NCBI GenBank assembly: GCA_004524425.1
Contig: SDNN01000006.1
Span: 1 to 41,262 of the forward strand
DNA: 41,262 bases
Reading direction: 5' to 3'
From: Promethearchaeota archaeon
GTDB taxonomy: Archaea; Asgardarchaeota; Lokiarchaeia; Sigynarchaeales; SOKP01
Numbering within the stretch: position 1 is the first letter of the stretch; each line of letters begins with the position of its first letter. The notes beneath the pieces are model-generated. The model ran no database searches, had not been told where the DNA came from, and saw only the letters and a program-made list of their open reading frames with translations. The position numbers and the translations under genes were made by a program. Of this stretch, positions 1-8,238 are shown piece by piece.

Positions 1-107
1 CAAATATTTTTAATTTTCAGATATCTATTTCTTATATTATAATCTTTAAAATAAAAAAAATATTGTTTTTTACTAAGAATAGGAAATAATAGCGAATTTG
101 ATTATTT

Positions 108-1493
108 ATGGTATTAGAAAATCTTGGAAGATCCTTAGATAACGCCATTAGAAAGATCAGGAGATTACCCAAAATTGATAAAGATGCAATAAATGCCCTA
201 ATTCAAGATCTCCAGCGAAGCTTGCTACAAGCAGACGTGAAAGTCGAATTGGTCTTTCAAATGACAGAGAATATTAAAAAAGAAGCCATGAACACCGATC
301 TTCAAAAAGCTAAAAGAAAGGATTTCATTATTAAACTAATTCATGATGAATTGATAAAGACACTGGGAGGAAAAAAAGCACCTCTCAGAATTAAACCAAA
401 TAAAAAGAATGTTGTTTTGTTAGTGGGAATTCAGGGTTCGGGAAAAACCACCACGATTGGCAAGTTATGCCAATATTACAAGAGTAAAGGATATAAAGTT
501 GCAGCGGTTACTACGGATACATATCGGCCAGGAGCATATGAGCAGCTAAATCAATTAACTGATCAAATTGGAGTGAAATGCTACGGCAATCCAAAAGAAA
601 AAAATGCCATCAGAATTGGCGTTCAAGAAACTAGGAAGGCTATTAATGATGGAAACGACTTGATAATAGTAGATACTGCAGGTAGACACAAGGAAGAGAA
701 GGATTTGATGAAAGAGATGGCAGATTTGGAAAAGAAATTAAAACCAAATGAGGTAATATTAGTAGTTGATGGAACTCTTGGTCAACAAGCATATAATCAG
801 GCAGCAGAATTTGCTAAAACAACTAATCTAGGATCGATCATCGTAACAAAATTAGACGGTACCGCGAAAGGAGGAGGAGCGTTATCTGCTTGTTCAGCAG
901 CAAACGTACCGATAAGGTTTATAGGTATGGGAGAGAAAATTGATGAGTTAGAAGAATTCGATCCGACCAGTTTTGTAGGTACTCTTTTAGGAATTCCAAA
1001 TTTAGATGGATTAATTCAAAAAGTGCAAGAAGCAGAAGCAATGCCTGACCCTGAAACGGTTAAAAGGATGATGAGAGGAAAGTTTACCTTGGAAGATCTT
1101 TACCAACAGATCGTCAATATTAAAAAAATGGGCAAATTTAAGCAGATTCTTTCGATGATGGGAGGTGGTAACATACCAGATTTCTTAAAAGAAGATGCTG
1201 AAAAAAATATTGAAAGATGGCGGGTAGTATTGGATTCCATGACTGCATTAGAGAAGGAAGATCCCAAGATCATCAAGAAAACTCGTAAACGAAGAATAGC
1301 CATCGGATCCGGTACCCCTTATTCAGTTATAAATAAAATGCTCGATCAATATAATCAAATGAAAAAAATGATGAAGAGATTTACACAAATGAGACAAAAG
1401 GCAGGAAAAGGGGGGGCCATGCCTGGAATGCCAGGAATGCCAAAGGGTGCCGAAAAATTTTTTAAGAACTTGGGTAAGGATTTTAAATTTTAG
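108..1493 (+). CDS. srp54: Signal recognition particle 54 kDa protein (SRP54/Ffh)
   Basis: This is the GTPase of the signal recognition particle, which binds 7S RNA and signal peptides at the ribosome and docks with FtsY at the membrane. The order is a helical N domain (about 1-95), a G domain (about 100-300) and a methionine-rich M domain (about 310-440). The G domain shows the P-loop GIQGSGKTT at 107-115, DTAGR at 189-193 and TKLDG at 247-251, followed by the Gly-rich closing loop. The C-terminal tail is rich in Met, Gly and Pro, as in other M domains. The 461-residue length is normal. The ATG at 108 starts directly on the N domain. It converges on the TrmO-like gene with a 36-base gap. Identification is essentially certain. 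Confidence 0.98.
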   Translation: MVLENLGRSLDNAIRKIRRLPKIDKDAINALIQDLQRSLLQADVKVELVFQMTENIKKEAMNTDLQKAKRKDFIIKLIHDELIKTLGGKKAPLRIKPNKKNVVLLVGIQGSGKTTTIGKLCQYYKSKGYKVAAVTTDTYRPGAYEQLNQLTDQIGVKCYGNPKEKNAIRIGVQETRKAINDGNDLIIVDTAGRHKEEKDLMKEMADLEKKLKPNEVILVVDGTLGQQAYNQAAEFAKTTNLGSIIVTKLDGTAKGGGALSACSAANVPIRFIGMGEKIDELEEFDPTSFVGTLLGIPNLDGLIQKVQEAEAMPDPETVKRMMRGKFTLEDLYQQIVNIKKMGKFKQILSMMGGGNIPDFLKEDAEKNIERWRVVLDSMTALEKEDPKIIKKTRKRRIAIGSGTPYSVINKMLDQYNQMKKMMKRFTQMRQKAGKGGAMPGMPGMPKGAEKFFKNLGKDFKF

Positions 1494-1529
1494 AAGAAAA
1501 TCTCTTTGTTAAAAATGTTTAATGGTTGT

Positions 1530-2120
1530 TTAATCTAATTTTAAACAAGGATGAGCACGATAATCGCTCGCATATTGAGTTTGTTCCTCATTTAAACCGT
1601 GACTTTTTGCCACATCATGCAAGTAATCCATTACTTGATACATCCATTCCGCTAAATGAACTTCCGTGGGAGAATCATAATATGGCAAGTGGGGTTTTAT
1701 ATCTATAATTGGCGTTTCATCAATGGCATCCAAACCTTCTACTATTAATGAATTCCCTTGTCTCTTTATGAGTTTCACAGTTGTTTGACAGACAGGGTTA
1801 GGTCTTACTGGAGATCTAGTAGCGAATATTCCCTTGATAGGAAATCTCTTACTCCCAACAGGGTGGACTTTCTTTATTTCTCGAGCCTTTTCTGATTGAA
1901 GATGGGTCCAAAAAGATATGTTTAAATGAGAAAAATCCTCAATACCATCTAAACATTCCTCATATTCTTCACCAATGATAATTTTAGAAGTTTGTGGCCC
2001 GTTAATTTGTTTTAGTGCTGTATCGATATCTAGTTTTATATCATTTTCTTCGAATTTTAGGCATTCTTCATCAATACTATTTCTAACGAATCCTATAGGT
2101 TTAACTGAAAAGGTTTTCAT
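1530..2120 (-). CDS. trmO: TrmO-like tRNA (N6-threonylcarbamoyl-A37) methyltransferase (TsaA/UPF0066 family)
   Basis: This belongs to the TsaA/TrmO family, whose E. coli member methylates t6A at position 37 of tRNA using S-adenosylmethionine. The family core is visible as an N-terminal PIGFVRN strand and a central GIFATRSPVRPNPV motif. It is followed by GLDAIDETPIIDIKPHLPYYDS, where family members carry the conserved LDAxDGTPxxDIKPY pattern. The protein is 196 residues, close to the single-domain archaeal form. E. coli TrmO is longer because of a C-terminal extension. The ATG start directly precedes the first conserved strand. The gene diverges from the unknown coding region at 2290. Family assignment is strong; the exact tRNA substrate is inferred. 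Confidence 0.9.
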   Translation of the reverse strand: MKTFSVKPIGFVRNSIDEECLKFEENDIKLDIDTALKQINGPQTSKIIIGEEYEECLDGIEDFSHLNISFWTHLQSEKAREIKKVHPVGSKRFPIKGIFATRSPVRPNPVCQTTVKLIKRQGNSLIVEGLDAIDETPIIDIKPHLPYYDSPTEVHLAEWMYQVMDYLHDVAKSHGLNEEQTQYASDYRAHPCLKLD

Positions 2121-2289
2121 GATCGTTTAAAATGAAATTAGAATATTTAAGCTTAAATTATAAAAATTTACACTAAAATAAAAATGATATGAAAAATTTA
2201 TAATTTAGTATGAAAATTCTATAAAAAGATCTTTTTTTTAAATTGAGGATTTATAATAAAGATTTTAATTATGGCTAATTTTAATTTTA

Positions 2290-2949
2290 TTGATTAGTTT
2301 GGTTGATTTCTTAATATTGATTAAAAATTCTGTAGATTACTCTAAGAAGGATATTGATAAGGGAGAAACGCCTCCTTTGATTTATAAAATATGTTGTTGT
2401 ATTCGAGAAACATTCTGCTTATCATATGCCATAAGGAAAGAAAACAATCTGTACTTGTTTTTTAAAGAGGAGCTTGTTCTTATATTATTAAAAGGGGATG
2501 AGTTGAAGTATTTAGGATCTGATGAACGTTCTCAAGCTCTTCTATTCCAGAAAGCCTTAGCTAAGAAATCTAAAGTTAATGATTTTAAAAATGATCATTG
2601 GTTAAATTCAACTCCAGGGTTCTACATTAAGATATTTAATAGTAAATTATCCTTAATTAATCATTTCGATTCGACTGAAGTAAAACATTTCACATTTATA
2701 ACAGGAGAGGACCATCAAGAATTCAGCAAATGTGGTGAGACTTTAGATTTTACTAGTTTAAGTCAATTACCTAAAAATTTATACATTCTACCTTTGGATT
2801 TCTCGCTTGCAGATGTTGGAGAAATGATGCTTTTATTCAAAAAATTAAAAAGAATAAAACTCATAAACCTTTCAAAAATTAGTGCAATAGAGGATAAGAT
2901 TTTATATATTAATTATCAGATTGATGAATATAATTCTTATTTAATTTAA
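2290..2949 (+). CDS. Unknown protein translationally coupled to dihydroorotase
   Basis: I do not recognise this 219-residue protein. It is soluble-looking, has no transmembrane segment or zinc motif, and carries a Cys cluster (ICCCIRETFC) at about residues 33-42 and a C-terminal helix-strand region rich in Lys, Leu and Ile. The only in-frame start near the beginning is a TTG at 2290; an ATG at 2271 is in another frame and stops after eight codons, so the true start is uncertain. The stop codon is one base from the ATG of pyrC, a spacing that implies co-transcription and coupled translation. That adjacency hints at a role connected to pyrimidine synthesis, but this is inference only. Confidence 0.75.
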   Translation: MISLVDFLILIKNSVDYSKKDIDKGETPPLIYKICCCIRETFCLSYAIRKENNLYLFFKEELVLILLKGDELKYLGSDERSQALLFQKALAKKSKVNDFKNDHWLNSTPGFYIKIFNSKLSLINHFDSTEVKHFTFITGEDHQEFSKCGETLDFTSLSQLPKNLYILPLDFSLADVGEMMLLFKKLKRIKLINLSKISAIEDKILYINYQIDEYNSYLI

Positions 2950-2950
2950 G

Positions 2951-4348
2951 ATGATATTAAAAAACGCCAATATATATTCCGAGGGAATGCTACGAAAGGG
3001 TTCAATCCTAATCAACGATGGTCTCATCATTTCAATAATTTATAATCATAATCAAAAGGAGTATCTAAATCTCATTAATAATAACAAAGATAAAATGGAA
3101 ATTGATTGTCAAGAAAGGATAATTATTCCAGGAATCATTGATATTCATTCTCATTTAAGAGACATGGAACAACAAGCAAAGGAAACTTTCGAAACGGGTA
3201 CAAGAGCCGCAGCATGCTCTGGCATAACCACGATTCTCAACATGCCAAACACCATTCCTCCAGCAATTTCATCAGAGCAGGTACAAAAATGGATGGACAA
3301 GGCAAGGGAGAACATCAATGTGGACGTTGGCTTCATAGCCGGTTTTCCAAAAAAATTTGATGAAGAAGAAGTTAAAAAAATCATAGATAAAGGAGTTTTT
3401 GGATTTAAAATTTATCCAGCTTCTCCAATAAACGGAATTGATTGGATGAATGTCGAAAATATTACAAAATTATTCCATATCTCATCTAAAAAACAGATAA
3501 TGGTATTTATACATGCTGATTGGCCATTTAATGATAGCAAAAGAGAAGAAATTTATAAAAACTTTGATTTTAGACAAAAGAATATTTTAAAATTACACGA
3601 AAGGTTGGATCCACCAGAGAACGAGTTAAAGTACGTGAAGTTCATATTAAATAGTTATAAGAACTATATTAAGGATAAAAATTTACGCCAATGCGATTAT
3701 CCAATCATTCATTTTTGTCACATTAGTTGCAAAGATAGTTTTTCTGCAATAAATAAGGTATTAAATAAAAATAAGAATTTCAATATCACTTTTGAAGTCA
3801 CACCCCACCATCTTTTATTATCAAATGATATACTCTTAGAAAATGCTAATTTTGGTAAAGTGTTGCCTCCATTAAGAGGACAAGGCCATGTGAAATATTT
3901 GTTTAAAAAACTTAAAAAAGGTGAAATTGATTATATAGGTACTGACCATGCTCCTCACACAATCGAAGAAAAATCCCAAGATTATCTACAAGCTCCTTCT
4001 GGATTTCCAGGATTTGAAACTTATCCATTATTACTACTGGATCTCGTGTGTAATTTTGATGTTAGCCTGGAGCGGTTCGTGAAAGTAGCCTGTGAAAATC
4101 CAGCAAAGAAATTGAATCTTAATAATAAGGGATACATTAAAGAGGGATTTCAAGCAGATATCTTGATTGCCGAAAGAGTTCCGCGTTATTCAATAGATCC
4201 CACTCAATTTAAATCTAAAGCAAAATATTCTCCTTTTAAAAATTTTAAAACCGCCCTTAAAATTTGGAAAGTTTTTCTAAGAGGCATAGAGATAAATAAT
4301 GATGATGTGAAGCCAATAGGGAAAATAATAAGTCTAATCAAAAAATAG
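2951..4348 (+). CDS. pyrC: Dihydroorotase
   Basis: This amidohydrolase-fold enzyme interconverts N-carbamoyl-aspartate and dihydroorotate in de novo pyrimidine synthesis. The first metal motif is DIHSHLRD at 64-71 (H66 and H68). The FGFKIY segment places the likely carboxylated lysine at K153. A TPHH motif contains H286/H287, and GTDHAPH has the catalytic D332. The substrate motif MPNTIPP is present. Most type I dihydroorotases have RxPG after the HxH motif, whereas this one reads RDMEQQ, a mild variation. At 465 residues it is slightly longer than typical archaeal PyrC, with extra sequence between K153 and the third histidine. It starts one base after the upstream unknown gene, so the two probably form an operon. 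Confidence 0.92.
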   Translation: MILKNANIYSEGMLRKGSILINDGLIISIIYNHNQKEYLNLINNNKDKMEIDCQERIIIPGIIDIHSHLRDMEQQAKETFETGTRAAACSGITTILNMPNTIPPAISSEQVQKWMDKARENINVDVGFIAGFPKKFDEEEVKKIIDKGVFGFKIYPASPINGIDWMNVENITKLFHISSKKQIMVFIHADWPFNDSKREEIYKNFDFRQKNILKLHERLDPPENELKYVKFILNSYKNYIKDKNLRQCDYPIIHFCHISCKDSFSAINKVLNKNKNFNITFEVTPHHLLLSNDILLENANFGKVLPPLRGQGHVKYLFKKLKKGEIDYIGTDHAPHTIEEKSQDYLQAPSGFPGFETYPLLLLDLVCNFDVSLERFVKVACENPAKKLNLNNKGYIKEGFQADILIAERVPRYSIDPTQFKSKAKYSPFKNFKTALKIWKVFLRGIEINNDDVKPIGKIISLIKK

Positions 4349-4424
4349 TATATTGGTAATGAAAAATATAAAACATCTGTTATCCTAATTATTATTAAAA
4401 CTACATGTTATTAGAGTTAACTTA

Positions 4425-5060
4425 ATGACAAAAGAGGATATATTTACAGTAAAGGATGGAGAACTATTAATAAAATTTGCTAGAGAAAATATTGAAAGCT
4501 TTTTAAAAGAAAATAGAAGAATTCCAGTACCAACAGATATAAAAAATAAATTTGGGGATAAATATGGAGCATTCATTACATTGAACCAATTCAATGTGTC
4601 TGGAAATCCTTTAAGAGGATGTGTAGGATATATAGAACCGACTTTTCCGTTATATGAAGTAGTTCATAGAGTATCTATTAGTGCTGCAGTTGAAGATACT
4701 CGATTTCCCTCCGTAACTCTCGAAGAAATGAACAAAATAGTTATTGAACTTTCTATTTTAACTCCACCCGAATTGATTCAAGTAGAGAGCCCAGAAGAAT
4801 ATCTAGATAAGATTGTTATTGGAAGGGATGGTCTTATTGCTGAACAAGGAATGCGTAGGGGTTTACTCCTCCCCCAAGTACCCGTCGAACATGGAAGAGA
4901 CTGGGATGTGGAAACATTTTTATCCCATACTTGTCAGAAAGCATGGTTGCCTTCAGATTCATGGAAAAATAAAAGTACTAAAATTTATTCATTTCAAGCG
5001 ATTTTATTTGAGGAAGTCACGCCTGGCGGAGAGGTTAAAAGAAAATATATTACAGAATAA
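4425..5060 (+). CDS. AMMECR1 domain protein
   Basis: This is a full-length AMMECR1-family protein of 211 residues. The family hallmark LRGCVGY is at 63-69, followed by a helical segment with the conserved VHRVSISAAVEDTRFPSVT region and a C-terminal QAILFEE strand. AMMECR1 proteins occur in archaea, bacteria and eukaryotes, and their biochemical function is unsettled. In many archaea they are linked to Memo and a radical SAM partner, but neither is visible in this window. The ATG at 4425 fits the family start. The gene follows pyrC on the same strand after a 76-base gap, so it may be transcribed with it or independently. Confidence 0.93.
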   Translation: MTKEDIFTVKDGELLIKFARENIESFLKENRRIPVPTDIKNKFGDKYGAFITLNQFNVSGNPLRGCVGYIEPTFPLYEVVHRVSISAAVEDTRFPSVTLEEMNKIVIELSILTPPELIQVESPEEYLDKIVIGRDGLIAEQGMRRGLLLPQVPVEHGRDWDVETFLSHTCQKAWLPSDSWKNKSTKIYSFQAILFEEVTPGGEVKRKYITE

Positions 5061-5117
5061 CAAACATATTTCTCATGATTTAATTCTCCTCTTCTACCTT
5101 ATTATAATCAATATTGT

Positions 5118-5366
5118 TCAAAGAAAGGCAAATATGCTATTTAAATAAAATATTACTGAGATGGTTATGATAATAAATGCAATAAGGAGAATTATAGCTA
5201 ATCTCTTGGCCAATCGACCGATATTCTTCTCGCAATTTGGACAATTAATTACCGGATTGTTTGTTCTAAATTGAATTCCATGTTTTATATGATCGTTACA
5301 AAGGGGCATTCCGCACTGGGAACATTTTTGAGTTGCTATTTTTCCGCATATTCCACATTGTGGCAT
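5118..5366 (-). CDS. Small zinc-finger protein with a C-terminal membrane anchor
   Basis: This 82-residue protein has two parts. Residues 4-45 carry a dense set of possible zinc ligands: C4, C7, C15, C18, C23, H26, H29, C42 and C45. The spacing (CxxC-x7-CxxC-x4-CxxHxxH-x12-CxxC) resembles a B-box or cross-brace finger rather than a simple ribbon. Residues 57-77 form one strongly hydrophobic helix ending five residues from the C terminus, with basic residues just before it (KR at 54-55). That layout is typical of a tail-anchored protein with its zinc domain in the cytoplasm. It starts with ATG and diverges from the membrane hydrolase gene. I do not recognise a named family. Confidence 0.8.
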   Translation of the reverse strand: MPQCGICGKIATQKCSQCGMPLCNDHIKHGIQFRTNNPVINCPNCEKNIGRLAKRLAIILLIAFIIITISVIFYLNSIFAFL

Positions 5367-5415
5367 TTTTAATCTCTTATTTTTAGATTGCTATAATATC
5401 TTATAAGTCTAGTTG

Positions 5416-5441
5416 ATTAATTAAAAGATTGTTTAATTAAT
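5416..5441. repeat. Perfect inverted repeat in a divergent promoter region
   Basis: Two 10-base arms, ATTAATTAAA and TTTAATTAAT, are exact reverse complements separated by six bases. The element lies between the divergent zinc-finger gene (start 5366) and the membrane hydrolase gene (start about 5486), just upstream of TATA-like sequences at 5441-5460. Its position suits an operator for a dimeric regulator. The arms contain only A and T, so chance is a real alternative in this AT-rich genome. Confidence 0.45.
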
Positions 5442-5485
5442 TATAAAAGCTATATATTTAAGATGGAATAGATTTTTTGATTTTG

Positions 5486-7234
5486 ATGAATAAAAGAAGG
5501 CTAATTAATCTAATTGGAATTCTTCTCATACTTGTAAGTGGGATTTTACTCATCTCATCAATTTATTCTGCATTTCTACTGCGCGAGCAGAGATTAAAGT
5601 TTTTTAAGAACGAGGAAATCTTTTTTGAAAGTTTTCACGTGGAAACAAGGGATAACGTGATGCTTAATGGAATGATTTTTGCTGATAAAGAGGATAAAAA
5701 GTTGGATGACAATTCCGTTCCTACTATTTTAATCATAAATGGGATTAATGCAAAAATAGACCTTCATCTTTATAAAATGTATCAATTGGTAAAATTAGGA
5801 TATGCGGTCTTGATTGCAGAACAAAGGGGTCATGGTGAGTCTGGGGGACCAAGTGGGTTTTTAAGCAAGGAACCTAAAGATATGGAAGAGTTTATTGATT
5901 TTATTGAGGATACCTATGATTTTTGCAACACAACCCATTTGGGATTGTTAGGCTTTTCATATGGTGGAGGCATTGGTGCCATATTGCAAGCGAGAGATGA
6001 TAGGATTCATGTCTCGGTTCTTTATCATCCTTTAACTTCGCTTGACGGAGTGACTGAGAGAATACCCTTTCAAAATTTAGTGGGGTCTACTCCAGCCATA
6101 AAAAGCATTGATGAAATTAAAGATGCAACCAAGATTGCTGATGAGGAAAATAGCAAGAATATATTAATCATTCAGGGTTTGGAAGACGAATTAATTGATC
6201 CTGAAGAAAGTGAGGATTTCTATGATAATCTAGATGGTCCTCAACGCGATGATATCGCCTTAGAAAAAAGACCAGGATTGAACCATGGTGAAAATGAAGA
6301 AGATGAGGATTCTTTTAAATATGCAATAATATGGTTGGAGCATTTTTTTCATGATCAGACAATTGACATTTCAAACAGGGATGATGAAATAAAAAAGATC
6401 TCTTTGGAGGAATTCAATTATCCAGAGAACCAAATATCTGAAATCTTGTTGATTCTTTCCATTATATTGCTATTCTTTGGAATAAATATTGTAATCTTGC
6501 GTTCTATAATCATGCCTTTATGGAAAAATAAATCCTTTCAGAAAATAAAATTAGACACCAATGAAAAAATTCAAGATTATAAGCGGATGATAAAATTACG
6601 AACGATTGTTTATGTTTTAGCGGTAATTGGAGCTGGTCTCCTCTGTTCCATGTTTAATCGTTCCTTAGTGTATGGATACTTTCTCCTTTATCCAATAATT
6701 ACCATTATCATCATGTTATTCATACCAAGTGAATTGCATTCCAATTGGAAGGAAGAATGGAAAAATTGGATAAAAAACGACTCAAAATTGTTCATTATCA
6801 ATCTTTGCGCAATAATGATCCCCATGATACTTTTTCTGATAATTTTTTCTCTGAATGCATCAATCATGTTGAAACCACCAATTAATTTCTTGAATTCGAC
6901 TGCTATCATCTATATTTTCATTTTCTTTGGCTCGGTGATAATGGATTTTGTGTATTTAAGAGAATGGAAACCACGTCATACTTTAATAATAATAATTCTT
7001 CGCCCCCTTACCTTAATATTATTCGTTCTCTTCGTTCCTATTAAACCCTTTCCGATATTAGGGGGTTTAATTTCATTCATACTGTTTATTTCTTTAATAG
7101 GTGTAATATTTTGGTATGCTCGACAGTTTTCTTTAGTAATGGCAAGGTATTATAAGAATTATGTATCCACTTATGGGCTGATTCTTTTCCCTGTCGTGAT
7201 AATAATGCTTTACCTTTTCTTTAGAATTCTATAG
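5486..7234 (+). CDS. Alpha/beta hydrolase fused to a polytopic membrane domain
   Basis: A TTG at 5477 opens the frame, but the ATG at 5486 is the more natural start and places an N-terminal transmembrane anchor at about residues 6-28. An alpha/beta-hydrolase domain follows: an LIINGINAK strand and loop, an EQRGHGESGG oxyanion-region motif, the nucleophile elbow GFSYGG (S158 from the ATG), the acid strand IIQGLEDELIDP and a late NHGENE histidine. These match a serine hydrolase of the dienelactone hydrolase/lysophospholipase type. From about residue 320 the protein continues into roughly seven or eight hydrophobic helices with no family I recognise. At about 582 residues it is roughly twice the size of a simple hydrolase. 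The substrate is unknown; lipids are a guess based on membrane location. Confidence 0.88.
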   Translation: MNKRRLINLIGILLILVSGILLISSIYSAFLLREQRLKFFKNEEIFFESFHVETRDNVMLNGMIFADKEDKKLDDNSVPTILIINGINAKIDLHLYKMYQLVKLGYAVLIAEQRGHGESGGPSGFLSKEPKDMEEFIDFIEDTYDFCNTTHLGLLGFSYGGGIGAILQARDDRIHVSVLYHPLTSLDGVTERIPFQNLVGSTPAIKSIDEIKDATKIADEENSKNILIIQGLEDELIDPEESEDFYDNLDGPQRDDIALEKRPGLNHGENEEDEDSFKYAIIWLEHFFHDQTIDISNRDDEIKKISLEEFNYPENQISEILLILSIILLFFGINIVILRSIIMPLWKNKSFQKIKLDTNEKIQDYKRMIKLRTIVYVLAVIGAGLLCSMFNRSLVYGYFLLYPIITIIIMLFIPSELHSNWKEEWKNWIKNDSKLFIINLCAIMIPMILFLIIFSLNASIMLKPPINFLNSTAIIYIFIFFGSVIMDFVYLREWKPRHTLIIIILRPLTLILFVLFVPIKPFPILGGLISFILFISLIGVIFWYARQFSLVMARYYKNYVSTYGLILFPVVIIMLYLFFRIL

Positions 7235-7401
7235 AAAAACGATAAAGACTTTTATTCTAATTTTAAATTTACATGAATTGAATTAATGATATAAATCTAA
7301 AGATAAATAACATTATAGTAGATTTTTGAATATTTTTAAATAATTTTATACATAAATATGATTTATCCCATATTTTAGGGAAAATCTTTTAATCAAAGAG
7401 A

Positions 7402-7914
7402 ATGATATCTATGAGTCGTGGGGATTCATATAAAATAGTAGTTATTTTTGGCGGATTGCTAGGAATTTTCGCAGTGTTATCATATTATTTATCTGAATCA
7501 TTGGGAGCCTGGTGGCAAGCAACATTTGAAATCTGGAGATTTGAAAGAAACTATTATATTAATGCTTTTGGTTATTCAGAAGATGACCAGATTTTAGGGA
7601 ACCTTGGCCTTTTTGCAGGCGTATTATTTTTATTAGGTTCTTTTATCGCGATAATAACAGCGGGCAAAAAATCTAAGAATCTTGGGATCATTAGCTTTTT
7701 AATAATGATAGCTGGAATAGGACTTTTCTTGTATGCCCTTTCGGAATGGGAAAATTTTGGGAGATTTCTTAATATTTTGGAATTCATTTCTGGAGAGGAG
7801 CAAAATGTGTTCTATGGAAGTGCTGGTAATCTTACATGGGGGCTCGGTGTGGGTTTTTTTCTAGCAGTGATCGCAACAATTATCGTTTTGATAGGTTCCA
7901 TCAAAATGGATTAG
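7402..7914 (+). CDS. Small membrane protein of unknown function
   Basis: The 170-residue product has four predicted hydrophobic helices, at about residues 12-30, 69-88, 94-113 and 145-166. A Trp-rich extracytoplasmic loop lies between the first two (SLGAWWQATFEIWRFERN). No catalytic or metal motif is visible. The ATG at 7402 could be replaced by an in-frame ATG at 7411 without loss of a helix. It follows the membrane hydrolase on the same strand after 167 bases that contain their own TATA-like sequence, so co-transcription is not certain. Four-helix proteins of this kind are common and hard to name; I assign no function. Confidence 0.75.
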   Translation: MISMSRGDSYKIVVIFGGLLGIFAVLSYYLSESLGAWWQATFEIWRFERNYYINAFGYSEDDQILGNLGLFAGVLFLLGSFIAIITAGKKSKNLGIISFLIMIAGIGLFLYALSEWENFGRFLNILEFISGEEQNVFYGSAGNLTWGLGVGFFLAVIATIIVLIGSIKMD

Positions 7915-8238
7915 ATAATTAAATTCTTTTTTTTTAGTTTTTAACATAAACAAAGTTTAAGTAGATAAAATCGATTAAATTAAATTTTTTTAAAGTAACA
8001 TATTTATATCTTTCTGAATTCTTCTCAGAGAGAATCTAATGGCTAAAAGCTAATTTCATGTTCTAATAACTTGATTATAATATGAAACCCTATTTTTCTA
8101 AAAAAAATGAAAAACCAATTAAATAATATATTTCTTATTCTCCTTAAAAAAGCGAAATTATTATTTAAAAAGACATTAAATAAATTAAATCAATGATTTC
8201 TAATTTTTATTAAAAAAGGGAAATTTCTCTAATTCTTC
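7915..8238. other. 324-base AT-rich intergenic region, no gene seen
   Basis: No open frame of useful length occurs on either strand. The region holds a strong TATA-like element at 8001-8010 with AAAGTAAC in the BRE position, and an imperfect short hairpin around 8018-8035 (ATTCT and AGAAT arms). A four-codon ATG frame at 8041 is probably meaningless. The following gene starts about 230 bases downstream of the TATA element, which leaves room for a long leader or a small RNA. Confidence 0.5.
8001..8010 (+). promoter_or_regulatory. TATA-box-like promoter far upstream of the aldolase-kinase gene
   Basis: TATTTATATC is preceded by AAAGTAAC, which fits an archaeal BRE plus TATA box. Transcription would start near 8035, about 200 bases before the next start codon. 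That distance is unusual next to other promoters in this window, where the TATA box is roughly 35-70 bases from the start codon. Confidence 0.4.

Noticed and set aside
4813..5148. A 111-codon frame overlapping the 3' half of the AMMECR1 gene in another reading frame
   Set aside because: The AMMECR1 frame is conserved through its C terminus; the shifted frame has no domain and extends into an AT-rich gap.
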